In this document: piece by piece, positions 1 through 5,957 of the stretch
Layout: each line of letters opens with the position of its first letter
How positions within the stretch are numbered: the stretch's first letter is position 1
Source of the DNA: Methanosarcina sp.
GTDB taxonomy: Archaea; Halobacteriota; Methanosarcinia; Methanosarcinales; Methanosarcinaceae
Length of the DNA: 7,569 bases
Assembly: GCA_003157235.1 (NCBI GenBank)
Contig: PMJC01000248.1
Span: forward strand, 1 to 7,569
Direction of reading: 5' to 3'
The notes under the pieces: generated by a model
The model's input: the letters and a program-made list of their open reading frames with translations, nothing else
Database searches by the model: none
Told to the model about the DNA's origin: nothing
Made by a program: the position numbers and the translations under genes

Positions 1-459
1 ACTGGCTCAGATACTCAGTAAAATTTCATCTATCTTTTGCAAGATTCACAAAAAAGTAATGTTGAATATTGATCCAAGTTGAATACCCTAGTTTGTTTTG
101 GGGATGTAAATTTCCTCGCGAATCTTTATGACTAATTGGTTTCTATTCTAGGCTAGCTTTGCACTATGAAAATAGACCTACGGTATTCAAATCATCATGT
201 CTACAAAATAAGGTCTCATATGTTTTTTTATGTAGTATCGAGAAAAGTTTCTTTTGGAAAATGCAAAATTCAATTATTTCAAATTTATACGCCTTGGAAT
301 TACTAAAAGGTACTTTTTTGAGTTTTATGTAATTTGTAATGATGATCATATACATCTTCTGTTGGCGCTGAACCAAAATATTCTCTTTCAAGAGTAATGA
401 AGAATATGAAAAGTATCACACAAAGAAAAATCTTTAAAGCATACTCTTGAGTTTAAAAA

Positions 460-573
460 CAGTTATTAGATGTGGAACTGTAAAATGATGAATGCTGCAT
501 TGAAACTGTGGATGATGTTACAACTTTCGATTTAATTAAAAAAGATGTAGAAATCATGGTAATCAGAGAGTAA
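460..573 (+). pseudogene. Possible relic of a small unknown protein gene (C-terminal end)
   Basis: On the plus strand, one frame reads QLLDVEL, then TAA (481-483), then an acidic stretch containing NDECCIETVDDV and DLIKKDVEIMVIRE, ending in TAA at 571-573. The mix of D, E, C, T and V codons looks more like protein than the surrounding AT-rich DNA, and the interrupting TAA could be a mutated AAA or GAA codon. There is no start codon with a Shine-Dalgarno upstream, and the frame is closed further 5'. I do not recognise the family. It may be the tail of a decayed gene or a chance frame. Confidence 0.2.
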
Positions 574-632
574 GGGAAGCAATAGACAACTGAAAATATT
601 TGATTTTGAACAATTCCTTTATTTCTAGAGCA

Positions 633-680
633 GTGGTGCGAACCTACTCAGTTGCGCGCTTTATAATCTATTCACACCAC
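633..680 (-). repeat. Inverted repeat / hairpin with 10-nt arms
   Basis: GTGGTGCGAA (633-642) and TTCACACCAC (671-680) are complementary at 9 of 10 positions, with a 28-nt loop that includes GCGCGC. The single non-complementary pair is C/A on the plus strand but G/U on the minus strand, so a minus-strand RNA would fold fully. Just outside, TTTCT and AGAAA could extend the stem across an internal loop. The GC content of the arms and loop stands out from the flanking AT-rich DNA. It could be a structured small RNA, a processing hairpin or a mobile-element remnant. No gene uses it obviously. Confidence 0.4.
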
Positions 681-690
681 AGAAACTTTG

Positions 691-765
691 ATTTTCTTGA
701 TTTTTTAATTGATTGCAGGGAGATTTAATGGTGAATTTTTGAAACACCAAAAAATATTAAAAGGT
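691..765 (+). repeat. Diverged dispersed repeat, copy A
   Basis: This stretch aligns with 7425-7508 in the same orientation. Shared blocks in order are a T-rich lead, ATTGCAG (712-718), TTTAA, the 13-mer TGGTGAATTTTTG (729-741, 12 of 13 identical to the other copy), CCAA, and ATATTAAAA followed by GT. Small indels separate the blocks. The order is conserved over about 75 bp, which favours common descent over chance AT-richness, although I estimated this by eye. No open frame spans it. It may be part of a dispersed intergenic element or of an old duplicated upstream region. Confidence 0.35.
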
Positions 766-918
766 CTTATAACTTGGTGATGCAACCTGAATTTTGGATT
801 AGACTAATTCTCAGATTTACTCAAGTGCTAAATAAAATCCAAGCTCCATAAAATGAGCATTGCAAAGAATAAGTTCCTAAAAAGGGCAGCGAATTAAAAA
901 TTATTCTTTCTAAGCTAA

Positions 919-938
919 AAGGTAGGCAGAGCAACCTT
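919..938 (-). terminator. Possible terminator of the L40e-GGGPS operon
   Basis: About 20 bp past the GGGPS stop, the minus strand reads AAGGT, a 10-nt loop, ACCTT, then TTTTAG. A short stem followed by U-rich sequence fits archaeal termination, which depends mainly on the U tract. Further T-rich tracts follow (for example near 901-895 and 880). The stem is weak, so this is a position guess. Confidence 0.3.
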
Positions 939-957
939 AAATAATCCTTCAGGAAAA

Positions 958-1701
958 TCATTTTTTTATTGCTGACACAAGTTCAGCTACTTTCGCAGTG
1001 ACGTCATTTACTTCTTCAACAATTGTACCGGTAACGATCATATCTGCACCAGCAGAAGCACAGAGCTTTGCAGTTTTTGCATCTCGTATCCCACCACCGA
1101 CGATAAGTTTGTTCTCCCCAAGTACATGCTTGACAGCCTCTATCATATCAGGATTGACAGGTTTATCAACTCCAGATCCAGCCTCAAGGTAGGTATAATG
1201 CATGCCCAGGTATTTGCCTGCAAGTGCGTAGGCTGCAGCAATTTCAGGTTTCTTTCCGGGAATTAACTTTGCGTCTCCTATCCAACCCACAGTCCCTCCT
1301 GGTTCGACCACAAGGTATGCCATGGAAATTGGTTCAATCTGACTTTTGTGTACAAGTGGAGCTCCAAGAACTTGGTTGGTGATCACATACCCCAAATCTC
1401 TGGAATTCAAAAGACTCATGAAAAACACAGCATCTGCATACTTGCTTAGCCCAGCTGAATTTCCAGGGAAAAGGATGGTTGGGAGATCCACTTTCTCCTT
1501 TATCTTTAAGACGGTTTCATCAAGCAAGATTCCAAATGAGCTTGTTGAGCCACCTATCATGATGGCATCGGTGCCTCCCTCATCTGCAGCAAAGGCAATT
1601 TCTGCAGCTCTTTCAGGCGTTTGGGATGCAGGGTCGATGAGGGTAAGATGAACTTTCCCTTCCTGTGTAATAATTCTGTGAAGTTGTGCTTCCACCTGCA
1701 A
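958..1701 (-). CDS. Geranylgeranylglyceryl phosphate synthase (GGGPS)
   Basis: This enzyme joins geranylgeranyl diphosphate to sn-glycerol 1-phosphate, giving the first ether bond of archaeal membrane lipids. The 247-residue protein is a full-length (beta/alpha)8 barrel of the PcrB/GGGPS family. Visible motifs are HLTLIDP (18-24, the Asp at 23 typical of the family), MIGGST (48-53), ILFPGNSAG (76-84), VVEPGGTVGW (131-140), YLEAGSG (171-177) and the phosphate-binding VGGGIRD (201-207) and TGT (224-226). The sequence resembles the Methanothermobacter-type enzymes more than the Archaeoglobus type, as judged from memory. The start is TTG at 1701: the L40e stop TGA lies in the same frame just 6 bases upstream, so no earlier start is possible. 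GGGAG at 1717-1713 can serve as Shine-Dalgarno, with a rather long 11-nt spacing. A GTG two codons downstream is an alternative. It is the second gene of an operon with L40e, so lipid synthesis is probably tied to growth-rate control of ribosome genes. Product assignment is very secure. Confidence 0.96.
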   Translation of the reverse strand: MQVEAQLHRIITQEGKVHLTLIDPASQTPERAAEIAFAADEGGTDAIMIGGSTSSFGILLDETVLKIKEKVDLPTILFPGNSAGLSKYADAVFFMSLLNSRDLGYVITNQVLGAPLVHKSQIEPISMAYLVVEPGGTVGWIGDAKLIPGKKPEIAAAYALAGKYLGMHYTYLEAGSGVDKPVNPDMIEAVKHVLGENKLIVGGGIRDAKTAKLCASAGADMIVTGTIVEEVNDVTAKVAELVSAIKK

Positions 1702-1707
1702 ACAAGA

Positions 1708-1881
<174 letters not shown>

Positions 1882-1895
1882 TTATTATTGGTCAA

Positions 1896-1903
1896 GTATA
1901 TAG
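1896..1903 (-). promoter_or_regulatory. TATA-box candidate for the L40e-GGGPS operon
   Basis: On the minus strand the sequence CTATATAC stands out in a locally GC-richer setting (GCGGG upstream). Placing initiation about 25 nt downstream puts the start near 1874, giving a leader of roughly 17 nt that just contains the AGGTGA ribosome-binding site. The spacing is what one expects for an archaeal TBP/TFB promoter. No start-site data are available. Confidence 0.5.
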
Positions 1904-2196
1904 CCCGCTTAATGGATGTTAAGCCATATAACATTTTTCATCAAAACAGTAGTTTTGAATCTCTTCATTTCCAAAACAATTTTTACAAATCAAAATAATA
2001 TCAAAAAAATTATTTAAGGTAATGAAGTCATTGATTATGACAAAGAGAAATGTCCATTTCTGAAATAGGCACAGACAGTTTACTGTCTGTATCTACCTTG
2101 CAGAAGGTTGTGACACCGGAACTTTCATTTAAATATAAATAAAAAGATGGTTTTCAGATATTACTTCTTTACACAAAATCCCTTTAAGCCAAATCT
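1904..2196. other. Intergenic spacer upstream of the L40e promoter
   Basis: This AT-rich DNA lies between the purB end and the L40e promoter. The only local structure I see is CAGACAGTTTACTGTCTG around 2071-2088, a short palindrome with 8-nt arms CAGACAGT and ACTGTCTG separated by two T's. It could be a terminator-like hairpin or an operator, but it has no U tract on either side. No open frame of interest is present. Confidence 0.45.
2071..2088. repeat. Short perfect palindrome, 8-bp arms
   Basis: CAGACAGT and ACTGTCTG are exact reverse complements separated by TT. The element sits about 170 bp upstream of the L40e TATA candidate and about 240 bp past the purB stop. A perfect 8-bp stem with a 2-nt gap reads more like a dimeric protein-binding site, or a hairpin with a slightly opened stem, than a terminator, since no T tract follows. 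Its role is unknown. Confidence 0.4.
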
Positions 2197-2208
2197 TCCA
2201 TAATTGTT

Positions 2209-2297
2209 GAGGCTTTCGATAAATTTCTAGCTTTTACGAATCACTTATATACAATTTATGAGCATATGGTAAAATTTAGAGATTTATCGAAATCCTC
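2209..2297. repeat. Large imperfect palindrome directly after purB
   Basis: Two 29-nt arms (2209-2237 and 2269-2297) are complementary at 25 positions around a 31-nt AT-rich centre. The arms begin GAGG and share TTTCGATAAAT and TTTTAC. On a plus-strand RNA two of the four mismatches become G-U pairs, so the fold is slightly better there than on the minus strand. Outside the arms, TTCCATA (2197-2203) and TATGGAA (2311-2317) form a further outer pair, so the whole element may span about 120 bp. It starts some 30 bp beyond the purB stop. It could be a small non-autonomous mobile element with terminal inverted repeats, or a stem-loop protecting or ending the purB mRNA. I found no clear target-site duplication. 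Confidence 0.6.
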
Positions 2298-2328
2298 TAT
2301 TATTAATCAATATGGAAAAACAGATAAG

Positions 2329-3675
2329 TCAGCGGTTATAAGCGTCACGAAGTTTTACAACTAGTGCTTCAACCTGTTCAACAGCTGTTCCGATGTATCT
2401 TTCAGGATTTATTAAATTCTCAATGTCCACATTATTTAGATATCGTGAAATATCAGGAGTTTCGAGGAGTACATTTTTGAAATGTTGTCCGGTTTCATGA
2501 GCTTTCATTGCTGTAGTTCTTACAAGTTCATGAGCTTCCTGCCTACCCAAGCCCCTCTTTGCAAGTTCGATCATTATAGCTTCTCCCATGTTCAGACCCT
2601 TGAGCAATTCCAGATTTTTCAAGATATTTTCAGGATAAAATTTAAGATTTGAAAGTACATTAATCCCAAGCTTAAGGATATGGTCAGTCAATATACAAGC
2701 TTCAGGGAAAATCACTCTTTCGCTAGAGGAGTTTGTTAAGTCTCTTTCGTCCCATAGGGTGTTATTAAGAAGTTCAGGCTCGACCATAGCTCTGACTATC
2801 TTTGCGAGTCCGCATATCTGCTCTGACTTTATAGGATTACGTTTATGAGGCATTGTGGATGAGCCCACCTGCTTTTTTTCGAAGCTCTCCTCAAGTTCGG
2901 CGATCTCGCTGCGCTGGAGAGTCCTGATTTCGATACCAATTTTATCGAGAGTTGTGACCACATTTGCCATCCACATTACAAATTCTGCATGTCTGTCCCT
3001 CTGGATTATTTGGTTGGATACATCCACAGCTCCGATTCCAAGGTGTTGCATAGTGAGTTTTTGAACAAGAATTCCAGATTTCCCAAATGCAGCTTGGGTC
3101 CCTACAGCTCCAGTCATTTTGCCTACAATCACTCTTTGAACAAGTTGATTCAGTCGATCCAGATGCCTTGAAATCTCTGACGCCCAGATCGCAAAACGGA
3201 GTCCATAAGTTGTAGGAATTCCGATCTGCCCATGAGTTCTACCACAGCAGACAGTATATTTATGGGTTTCAGCCAGATCGACTAAATTTCTTAATAGGAC
3301 TTTAAGCTTATCTTCGAAAATCTCTATTGTATCTCTTATCTGTAAAGCTGTTGCCGTATCTAGAATATCATTTGAAGTAGCGCCAAAATGTACCCATTTA
3401 CCGGCATTATCTCGACACTTTTCAGAAATAGCAACAACCACAGCCATCATATCGTGGTGTATTTCGCCTTCGATTTCTTCAACTCTCTCTGCTTTTACGG
3501 AATTAATGCTCTCATATATGATCTCAGCCGCATCGGCGGGGATAAGCCCCATATCCGCTTCAGCCAGGGCAAGGGCTGCCTCGATATTCAGGAGCTTGTC
3601 AAGTCTGTTTTCCTGACTCCATACATGTTTCATTTCCACAGTACCATACCGATAATCTATAGGATGAATCGTCAT
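2329..3675 (-). CDS. purB: Adenylosuccinate lyase
   Basis: PurB cleaves fumarate from SAICAR in IMP synthesis and from adenylosuccinate in AMP synthesis, as a cytosolic homotetramer of the fumarase/aspartase superfamily. From the chosen ATG the protein has 448 residues, normal for archaeal PurB. Visible motifs are HHDMMAVV (73-80), TSNDILDTA (100-108), GRTHGQ with the catalytic-type His148 (145-150), and the superfamily signature GSSTMPHKRNP (271-281), whose serines lie on the mobile active-site loop. The first possible ATG is at 3687, but GGTGA at 3685-3681 makes a proper Shine-Dalgarno 5 nt before the ATG at 3675, and MTIHPIDYRYG is the usual type of N-terminus. The gene stands alone: its nearest upstream neighbour on the same strand is an aIF1A relic over 700 bp away. 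No frameshift or missing catalytic residue is seen. Confidence 0.96.
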   Translation of the reverse strand: MTIHPIDYRYGTVEMKHVWSQENRLDKLLNIEAALALAEADMGLIPADAAEIIYESINSVKAERVEEIEGEIHHDMMAVVVAISEKCRDNAGKWVHFGATSNDILDTATALQIRDTIEIFEDKLKVLLRNLVDLAETHKYTVCCGRTHGQIGIPTTYGLRFAIWASEISRHLDRLNQLVQRVIVGKMTGAVGTQAAFGKSGILVQKLTMQHLGIGAVDVSNQIIQRDRHAEFVMWMANVVTTLDKIGIEIRTLQRSEIAELEESFEKKQVGSSTMPHKRNPIKSEQICGLAKIVRAMVEPELLNNTLWDERDLTNSSSERVIFPEACILTDHILKLGINVLSNLKFYPENILKNLELLKGLNMGEAIMIELAKRGLGRQEAHELVRTTAMKAHETGQHFKNVLLETPDISRYLNNVDIENLINPERYIGTAVEQVEALVVKLRDAYNR

Positions 3676-3680
3676 ATCAA

Positions 3681-3685
3681 TCACC
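3681..3685 (-). promoter_or_regulatory. Shine-Dalgarno deciding the purB start
   Basis: GGTGA is placed 5 nt upstream of the ATG at 3675 and overlaps the alternative ATG at 3687-3685. It therefore supports the shorter, 448-residue protein over the 452-residue reading. Confidence 0.65.
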
Positions 3686-3713
3686 ATTAATTGATTAAGA
3701 AATCAGGTAATCC

Positions 3714-3731
3714 AAGGTCACTTTGACCCTT
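3714..3731. promoter_or_regulatory. Inverted repeat upstream of purB, possible operator
   Basis: AAGGTCA and TGACCCTT flank a 3-nt centre (one bulged C), about 40 bp upstream of the purB start codon. The core GGTCA-CTT-TGACC is a perfect interrupted palindrome. Its position close to the expected transcription start suggests a regulator site or leader hairpin, but no promoter box upstream of it is clear enough to anchor this. Confidence 0.3.
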
Positions 3732-3770
3732 AAGCGATTTTAACATTAAATGATTTTTAGCCTTATGTAA

Positions 3771-3947
3771 TTTCGGTCATATACTTTAGAGGATTCCGAT
3801 TTACCTATAATTTTTTCTTTGCGTGAATCCTGTCTAAATCTTTTTCATCATATATCTTTGCTTGATTCGATTTCTCATATAGGTGACCTGAAAGACCTAC
3901 ACGAGGCCATTGCAAACTTTGAAAAAATGGCGAAAAAGCATGTGTAA
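3771..3947 (+). pseudogene. Possible coding relic ending in a helical tail
   Basis: The plus strand is open for 58 codons between the TAA at 3768-3770 and the TAA at 3945-3947. There is no ATG until near the end and no ribosome-binding site. The last 20 residues, DLKDLHEAIANFEKMAKKHV, have the codon and residue pattern of a real amphipathic C-terminal helix, and their codons (GAG, GCC, GCG, CTG) are richer in GC than the surroundings. I cannot name a family. It overlaps the left arm of the inverted repeat at 3935-4027, so it could be the end of a decayed gene, perhaps of an element. A chance frame is also possible. Confidence 0.22.
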
Positions 3948-4027
3948 TTATTCCTGATAGAGTTTTGGAAAATTCAAGTCTTTCTAATTTTCGGAAAAAG
4001 TTTCTTGAAATTCTCTACACATGCTTT
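3935..4027. repeat. 93-bp element with perfect 12-bp inverted ends
   Basis: AAAGCATGTGTA (3935-3946) and TACACATGCTTT (4016-4027) are exact reverse complements. Inside, TTCAAG and CTTGAA pair again, and GAAAAT with ATTTTC forms an alternative inner stem, so a transcript of either strand could fold into a long hairpin. The length and perfect ends resemble a miniature inverted-repeat element. No direct target duplication is obvious next to the arms. It lies 260 bp upstream of purB. Confidence 0.45.
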
Positions 4028-4072
4028 CACTAGGTAAAGAGCCACTATACTTCTATATTGCGTATGTGCTAA

Positions 4073-4177
4073 ATATTTAATCGATACTTGGGTAATTGTA
4101 AAAATATTGAAGTAGTATGGTTAGCTGATGCTGAGGTCACGAGTAAACAGATTGAGATGTTCATAATGATTTGCTAA
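4073..4177 (+). pseudogene. Possible short coding relic, unknown family
   Basis: The plus strand is open for 34 codons between TAA codons and includes NIEVVWLADAEVTSKQIEMF. The composition around GCTGATGCTGAGGTCACG is protein-like, but there is no start signal and nothing that identifies a family. It could be another fragment of the same decayed region as 3771-3947, in a different frame, or chance. Confidence 0.15.
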
Positions 4178-4391
4178 TTAAAAACTGGATTCATATTCTG
4201 TTTAATGGTAAGTATAAATATAGTAATATGGGTAAAAAATCTTACAGTGAACCAATGAAATTATTAAGCTAAGAAGAAAATTAGAGTGAATAAAATAAAA
4301 ACTATTAAATTAAAATTATCAAAATGGTCTATGCTATAGTGAGAATGAGTTGTGATACACGCAAAATTTCGTTAATTTAACAATGTAAATC
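4178..4391. other. AT-rich spacer downstream of the aIF1A relic
   Basis: No gene is visible. A 14-codon start at 4229 (plus strand, MGKKSYSEPMKLLS) resembles the opening of some transposase OrfA proteins but ends at once, so it is not called. Confidence 0.4.
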
Positions 4392-4738
4392 TTAATTAAG
4401 GTATCCTTTTCTTTAAAGCCACTCAACCTGTGGTCTTGTATATTTCCATGTAATGTCGGCTTTTGAGTCTTGAATTTTCCAAGGGTTTGCTATGACAATA
4501 TCCCCTTCACAAACCCACATTTTTTTATGCTTGGAACCTGGAATCCTTCCCATTCAGACTATGCCGTCCATACATTGCAGTGTTACTCTTTTTGATCCAA
4601 GTAAACTTGCTACAGTTGCCAATACCTCATTTTTGTCCTTACGGGGGTTCGTACCCTTGTTACTTCAGTGGCATCTTCTGAGCTTACTGGATTGGATCCT
4701 GCTTTTCTTTTCCTAATGGTGCTTCTATAATTAGCCAA
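4392..4738 (-). pseudogene. eif1A: Broken translation initiation factor aIF1A gene
   Basis: aIF1A is the archaeal counterpart of eIF1A/IF1, an OB-fold factor bound at the A site of the small ribosomal subunit. Read on the minus strand from TTG at 4738, the product begins MANYRSTIRKRKAGS and passes through EVTRVRTP. It then needs one added base in the GGGGG run at 4643-4647 to continue as [20 protein letters not shown], then [13 protein letters not shown] at 4554-4556 replaces the expected Arg codon before [13 protein letters not shown], followed by [20 protein letters not shown] and [15 protein letters not shown] at 4413-4415 replaces the expected Glu before RKGYLN and the natural TAA at 4392. 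With the base restored, the length is exactly 115 codons, normal for the family. GGATGA lies 6 nt before the TTG, a decayed Shine-Dalgarno. Three independent lesions show a true pseudogene. Since the factor is essential, an intact copy must exist elsewhere. Confidence 0.93.
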
Positions 4739-4888
4739 ATTAAGTCATCCTTTGCTTTTTTTTCAATAGATTTGAGATTTGATGGACTTTTCTAATCTCT
4801 CATTCTCACTGCAGTTGTTTTTATTATAATTTTTATTTCTACTTATAAAATCAAATACATTTGATATTATTTGAGTATTTTCAATTAT

Positions 4889-4986
4889 TTTGTTTAGATT
4901 GATGGATCAAATGCAGAATAAAAGACCAAAAGCAAAGATGAGAAGAAACAAAAAGTGAAAAATAATCAAGTGTTAATCTAAACAAA
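4889..4986. repeat. 98-bp element with perfect 12-bp inverted ends
   Basis: TTTGTTTAGATT (4889-4900) and AATCTAAACAAA (4975-4986) are exact reverse complements, separated by 74 bp. The inside is purine-rich on the plus strand and can be read MDQMQNKRPKAKMRRNKK from ATG 4901 to a TGA, an 18-codon basic peptide without a clear ribosome-binding site. The overall size matches the element at 3935-4027, but the arm sequences differ, so the two are not copies of each other. A miniature mobile element or a long stem-loop are both possible. Confidence 0.4.
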
Positions 4987-5108
4987 GTAATAGAGAGTAT
5001 TTCGATAATTCTATTAGTTTTATGAGTCATTTGTATACCGGTTATATGCACATAACTAAGTGTAATGATTTATCAAAAATGAATTTTCAATAACAGTTAT
5101 ACGTCTCT

Positions 5109-5261
5109 TTATTTTTTAACGATACCTAAAAGGTATTTTTGATTATATAAAAGTTTCTCTGAAAAACAATATTTTCGATCTGCTGTATTCCGGATGACTA
5201 CTTGCATTCGTTTCCAATTTTCCTCAATGGTTCTCAAGAAAAAAAACTTCGATATACACAT
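5109..5261 (-). CDS. Doubtful small open frame, 50 codons
   Basis: From ATG 5261 to TAA 5109 the minus strand encodes a basic peptide beginning MCISKFFFLRTIEENWKRMQ and continuing VVIRNTADRKYCFSEK. The charged middle part is less AT-biased than the flanks, and the stop codon sits just past a hairpin (5136-5122). There is no Shine-Dalgarno upstream and no family that I recognise. It is as likely to be a relic or chance frame as a gene. Confidence 0.15.
   Translation of the reverse strand: MCISKFFFLRTIEENWKRMQVVIRNTADRKYCFSEKLLYNQKYLLGIVKK
5122..5140 (+). terminator. Hairpin with T tract, orphan terminator-like site
   Basis: ATACC, a TAAAA loop and GGTAT form a perfect 5-bp stem followed by a run of T residues on the plus strand. 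No plus-strand gene precedes it. A related 17-nt string, CTAAAAGGTACTTTTTTGA, occurs at 302-320. It may be a leftover of a lost transcription unit. Confidence 0.25.
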
Positions 5262-5403
5262 ATGATTACATTTTTTTGTAATTGCCTCTATAAATTAATG
5301 TTTGAAAATTTAAAGTTAAAATAATGTATATTCTTCACTAAAATATGTTATAATTTTGTGGGATTATATTTTTGAGTCTATATTTCTATTTAATCGAGAT
5401 TTA

Positions 5404-5422
5404 AGTGCTAAAATTTAGTACT
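5404..5422. repeat. Small palindrome with 9-bp arms
   Basis: AGTGCTAAA and TTTAGTACT are reverse complements at 8 of 9 positions about a single central A. The site is isolated in AT-rich DNA with no neighbouring gene start. It may be a protein-binding site or chance. Confidence 0.25.
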
Positions 5423-5957
5423 CTATCAATTTTTTAAATACTTATAAAGTAAATTTATTGGGATATTGTATAATCCCTCAATTTTAGACAGATTGAGAAT
5501 TTGATTTTAATTCAAAGTTAGATTTTTGCAGACTTTATGTGATTATATTCTTCTGATGTTTGATATCCTTTCTCATGACTTGTCGAAGTTTACGATTTTA
5601 CAGAAAAATAGGCACATTTCGCAATTCCTTCAGCTACTATTTTAGTAATGTTACAAATAATCATTGATCCCATTTGATCATGCTGCAATTTCAATAACTA
5701 ACTCCAACATATTGTAAATATTTTATATGATGAGCGTATTAATAAAAAAGAGCGGCCTTGCAAAGTATGATTTGGAACGATTTTATATTTTAAGATCCTT
5801 TTTCTGCAATATCCAGTTTTCTATATTTATCTTGTTCTGAATTCAGAAGGTATCATGCGAAAAATATGCTTATTTTGCTTATTTAATCCACTTATTTATT
5901 TGTTGTTTATCTACCATTTCAGTTCATAGTAGTTTACGATGTTTCTCTACTAGGGTT

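Larger units (their letters stand above)
1..957. other. AT-rich intergenic region without an intact gene
   Basis: I find no intact gene in this stretch, which lies downstream of the GGGP synthase operon. The longest open frame (391-164, minus strand, 75 codons) has no recognisable motif and a low-complexity K/I/F-rich composition typical of chance frames in AT-rich DNA. What can be supported is listed separately: a short coding-like relic at 460-573, a hairpin at 633-680, one copy of a diverged repeat at 691-765 and a possible terminator at 919-938. Another short coding-like scrap sits on the minus strand near 155-105 and reads NQLVIKIREEIYIPKTN before a TAG. It is too short to assign. Confidence 0.55.
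4739..5957. other. Long AT-rich region without an intact gene
   Basis: About 1.2 kb separates the aIF1A relic from methanogenesis marker 12. I see no intact gene or RNA gene here. Supported contents are listed separately: an inverted-repeat element (4889-4986), a hairpin with a T tract (5122-5140), a doubtful 50-codon frame (5261-5109) and a small palindrome (5404-5422). Another frame of 35 codons (5697-5590, minus strand) contains QHDQMGSMIICNITKIVAEG and looks protein-like, but it has stops at both ends and no start signal. The base composition is extreme, with runs of A/T in most lines. Confidence 0.5.

Noticed and set aside
164..391. Minus-strand open frame of 75 codons
   Set aside because: Low-complexity K/I/F-rich composition, no ribosome-binding site and no recognisable family; likely chance in AT-rich DNA.
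484..520. C/D-box guide RNA (ATGATGA C-box-like strings here and at 7471)
   Set aside because: No CTGA D or D' boxes at proper spacing follow in either place.
2855..3690. Three plus-strand frames within purB
   Set aside because: Shadows of purB, whose signature motifs are intact on the minus strand.
4229..4273. Start of a transposase OrfA-like protein (MGKKSYSEPMKLLS)
   Set aside because: Only 14 codons before a stop, with no continuation in other frames; resemblance is too short to trust.
4492..4716. Plus-strand open frame of 74 codons
   Set aside because: It is the opposite-strand shadow of the aIF1A relic; the minus strand holds the recognisable family sequence.
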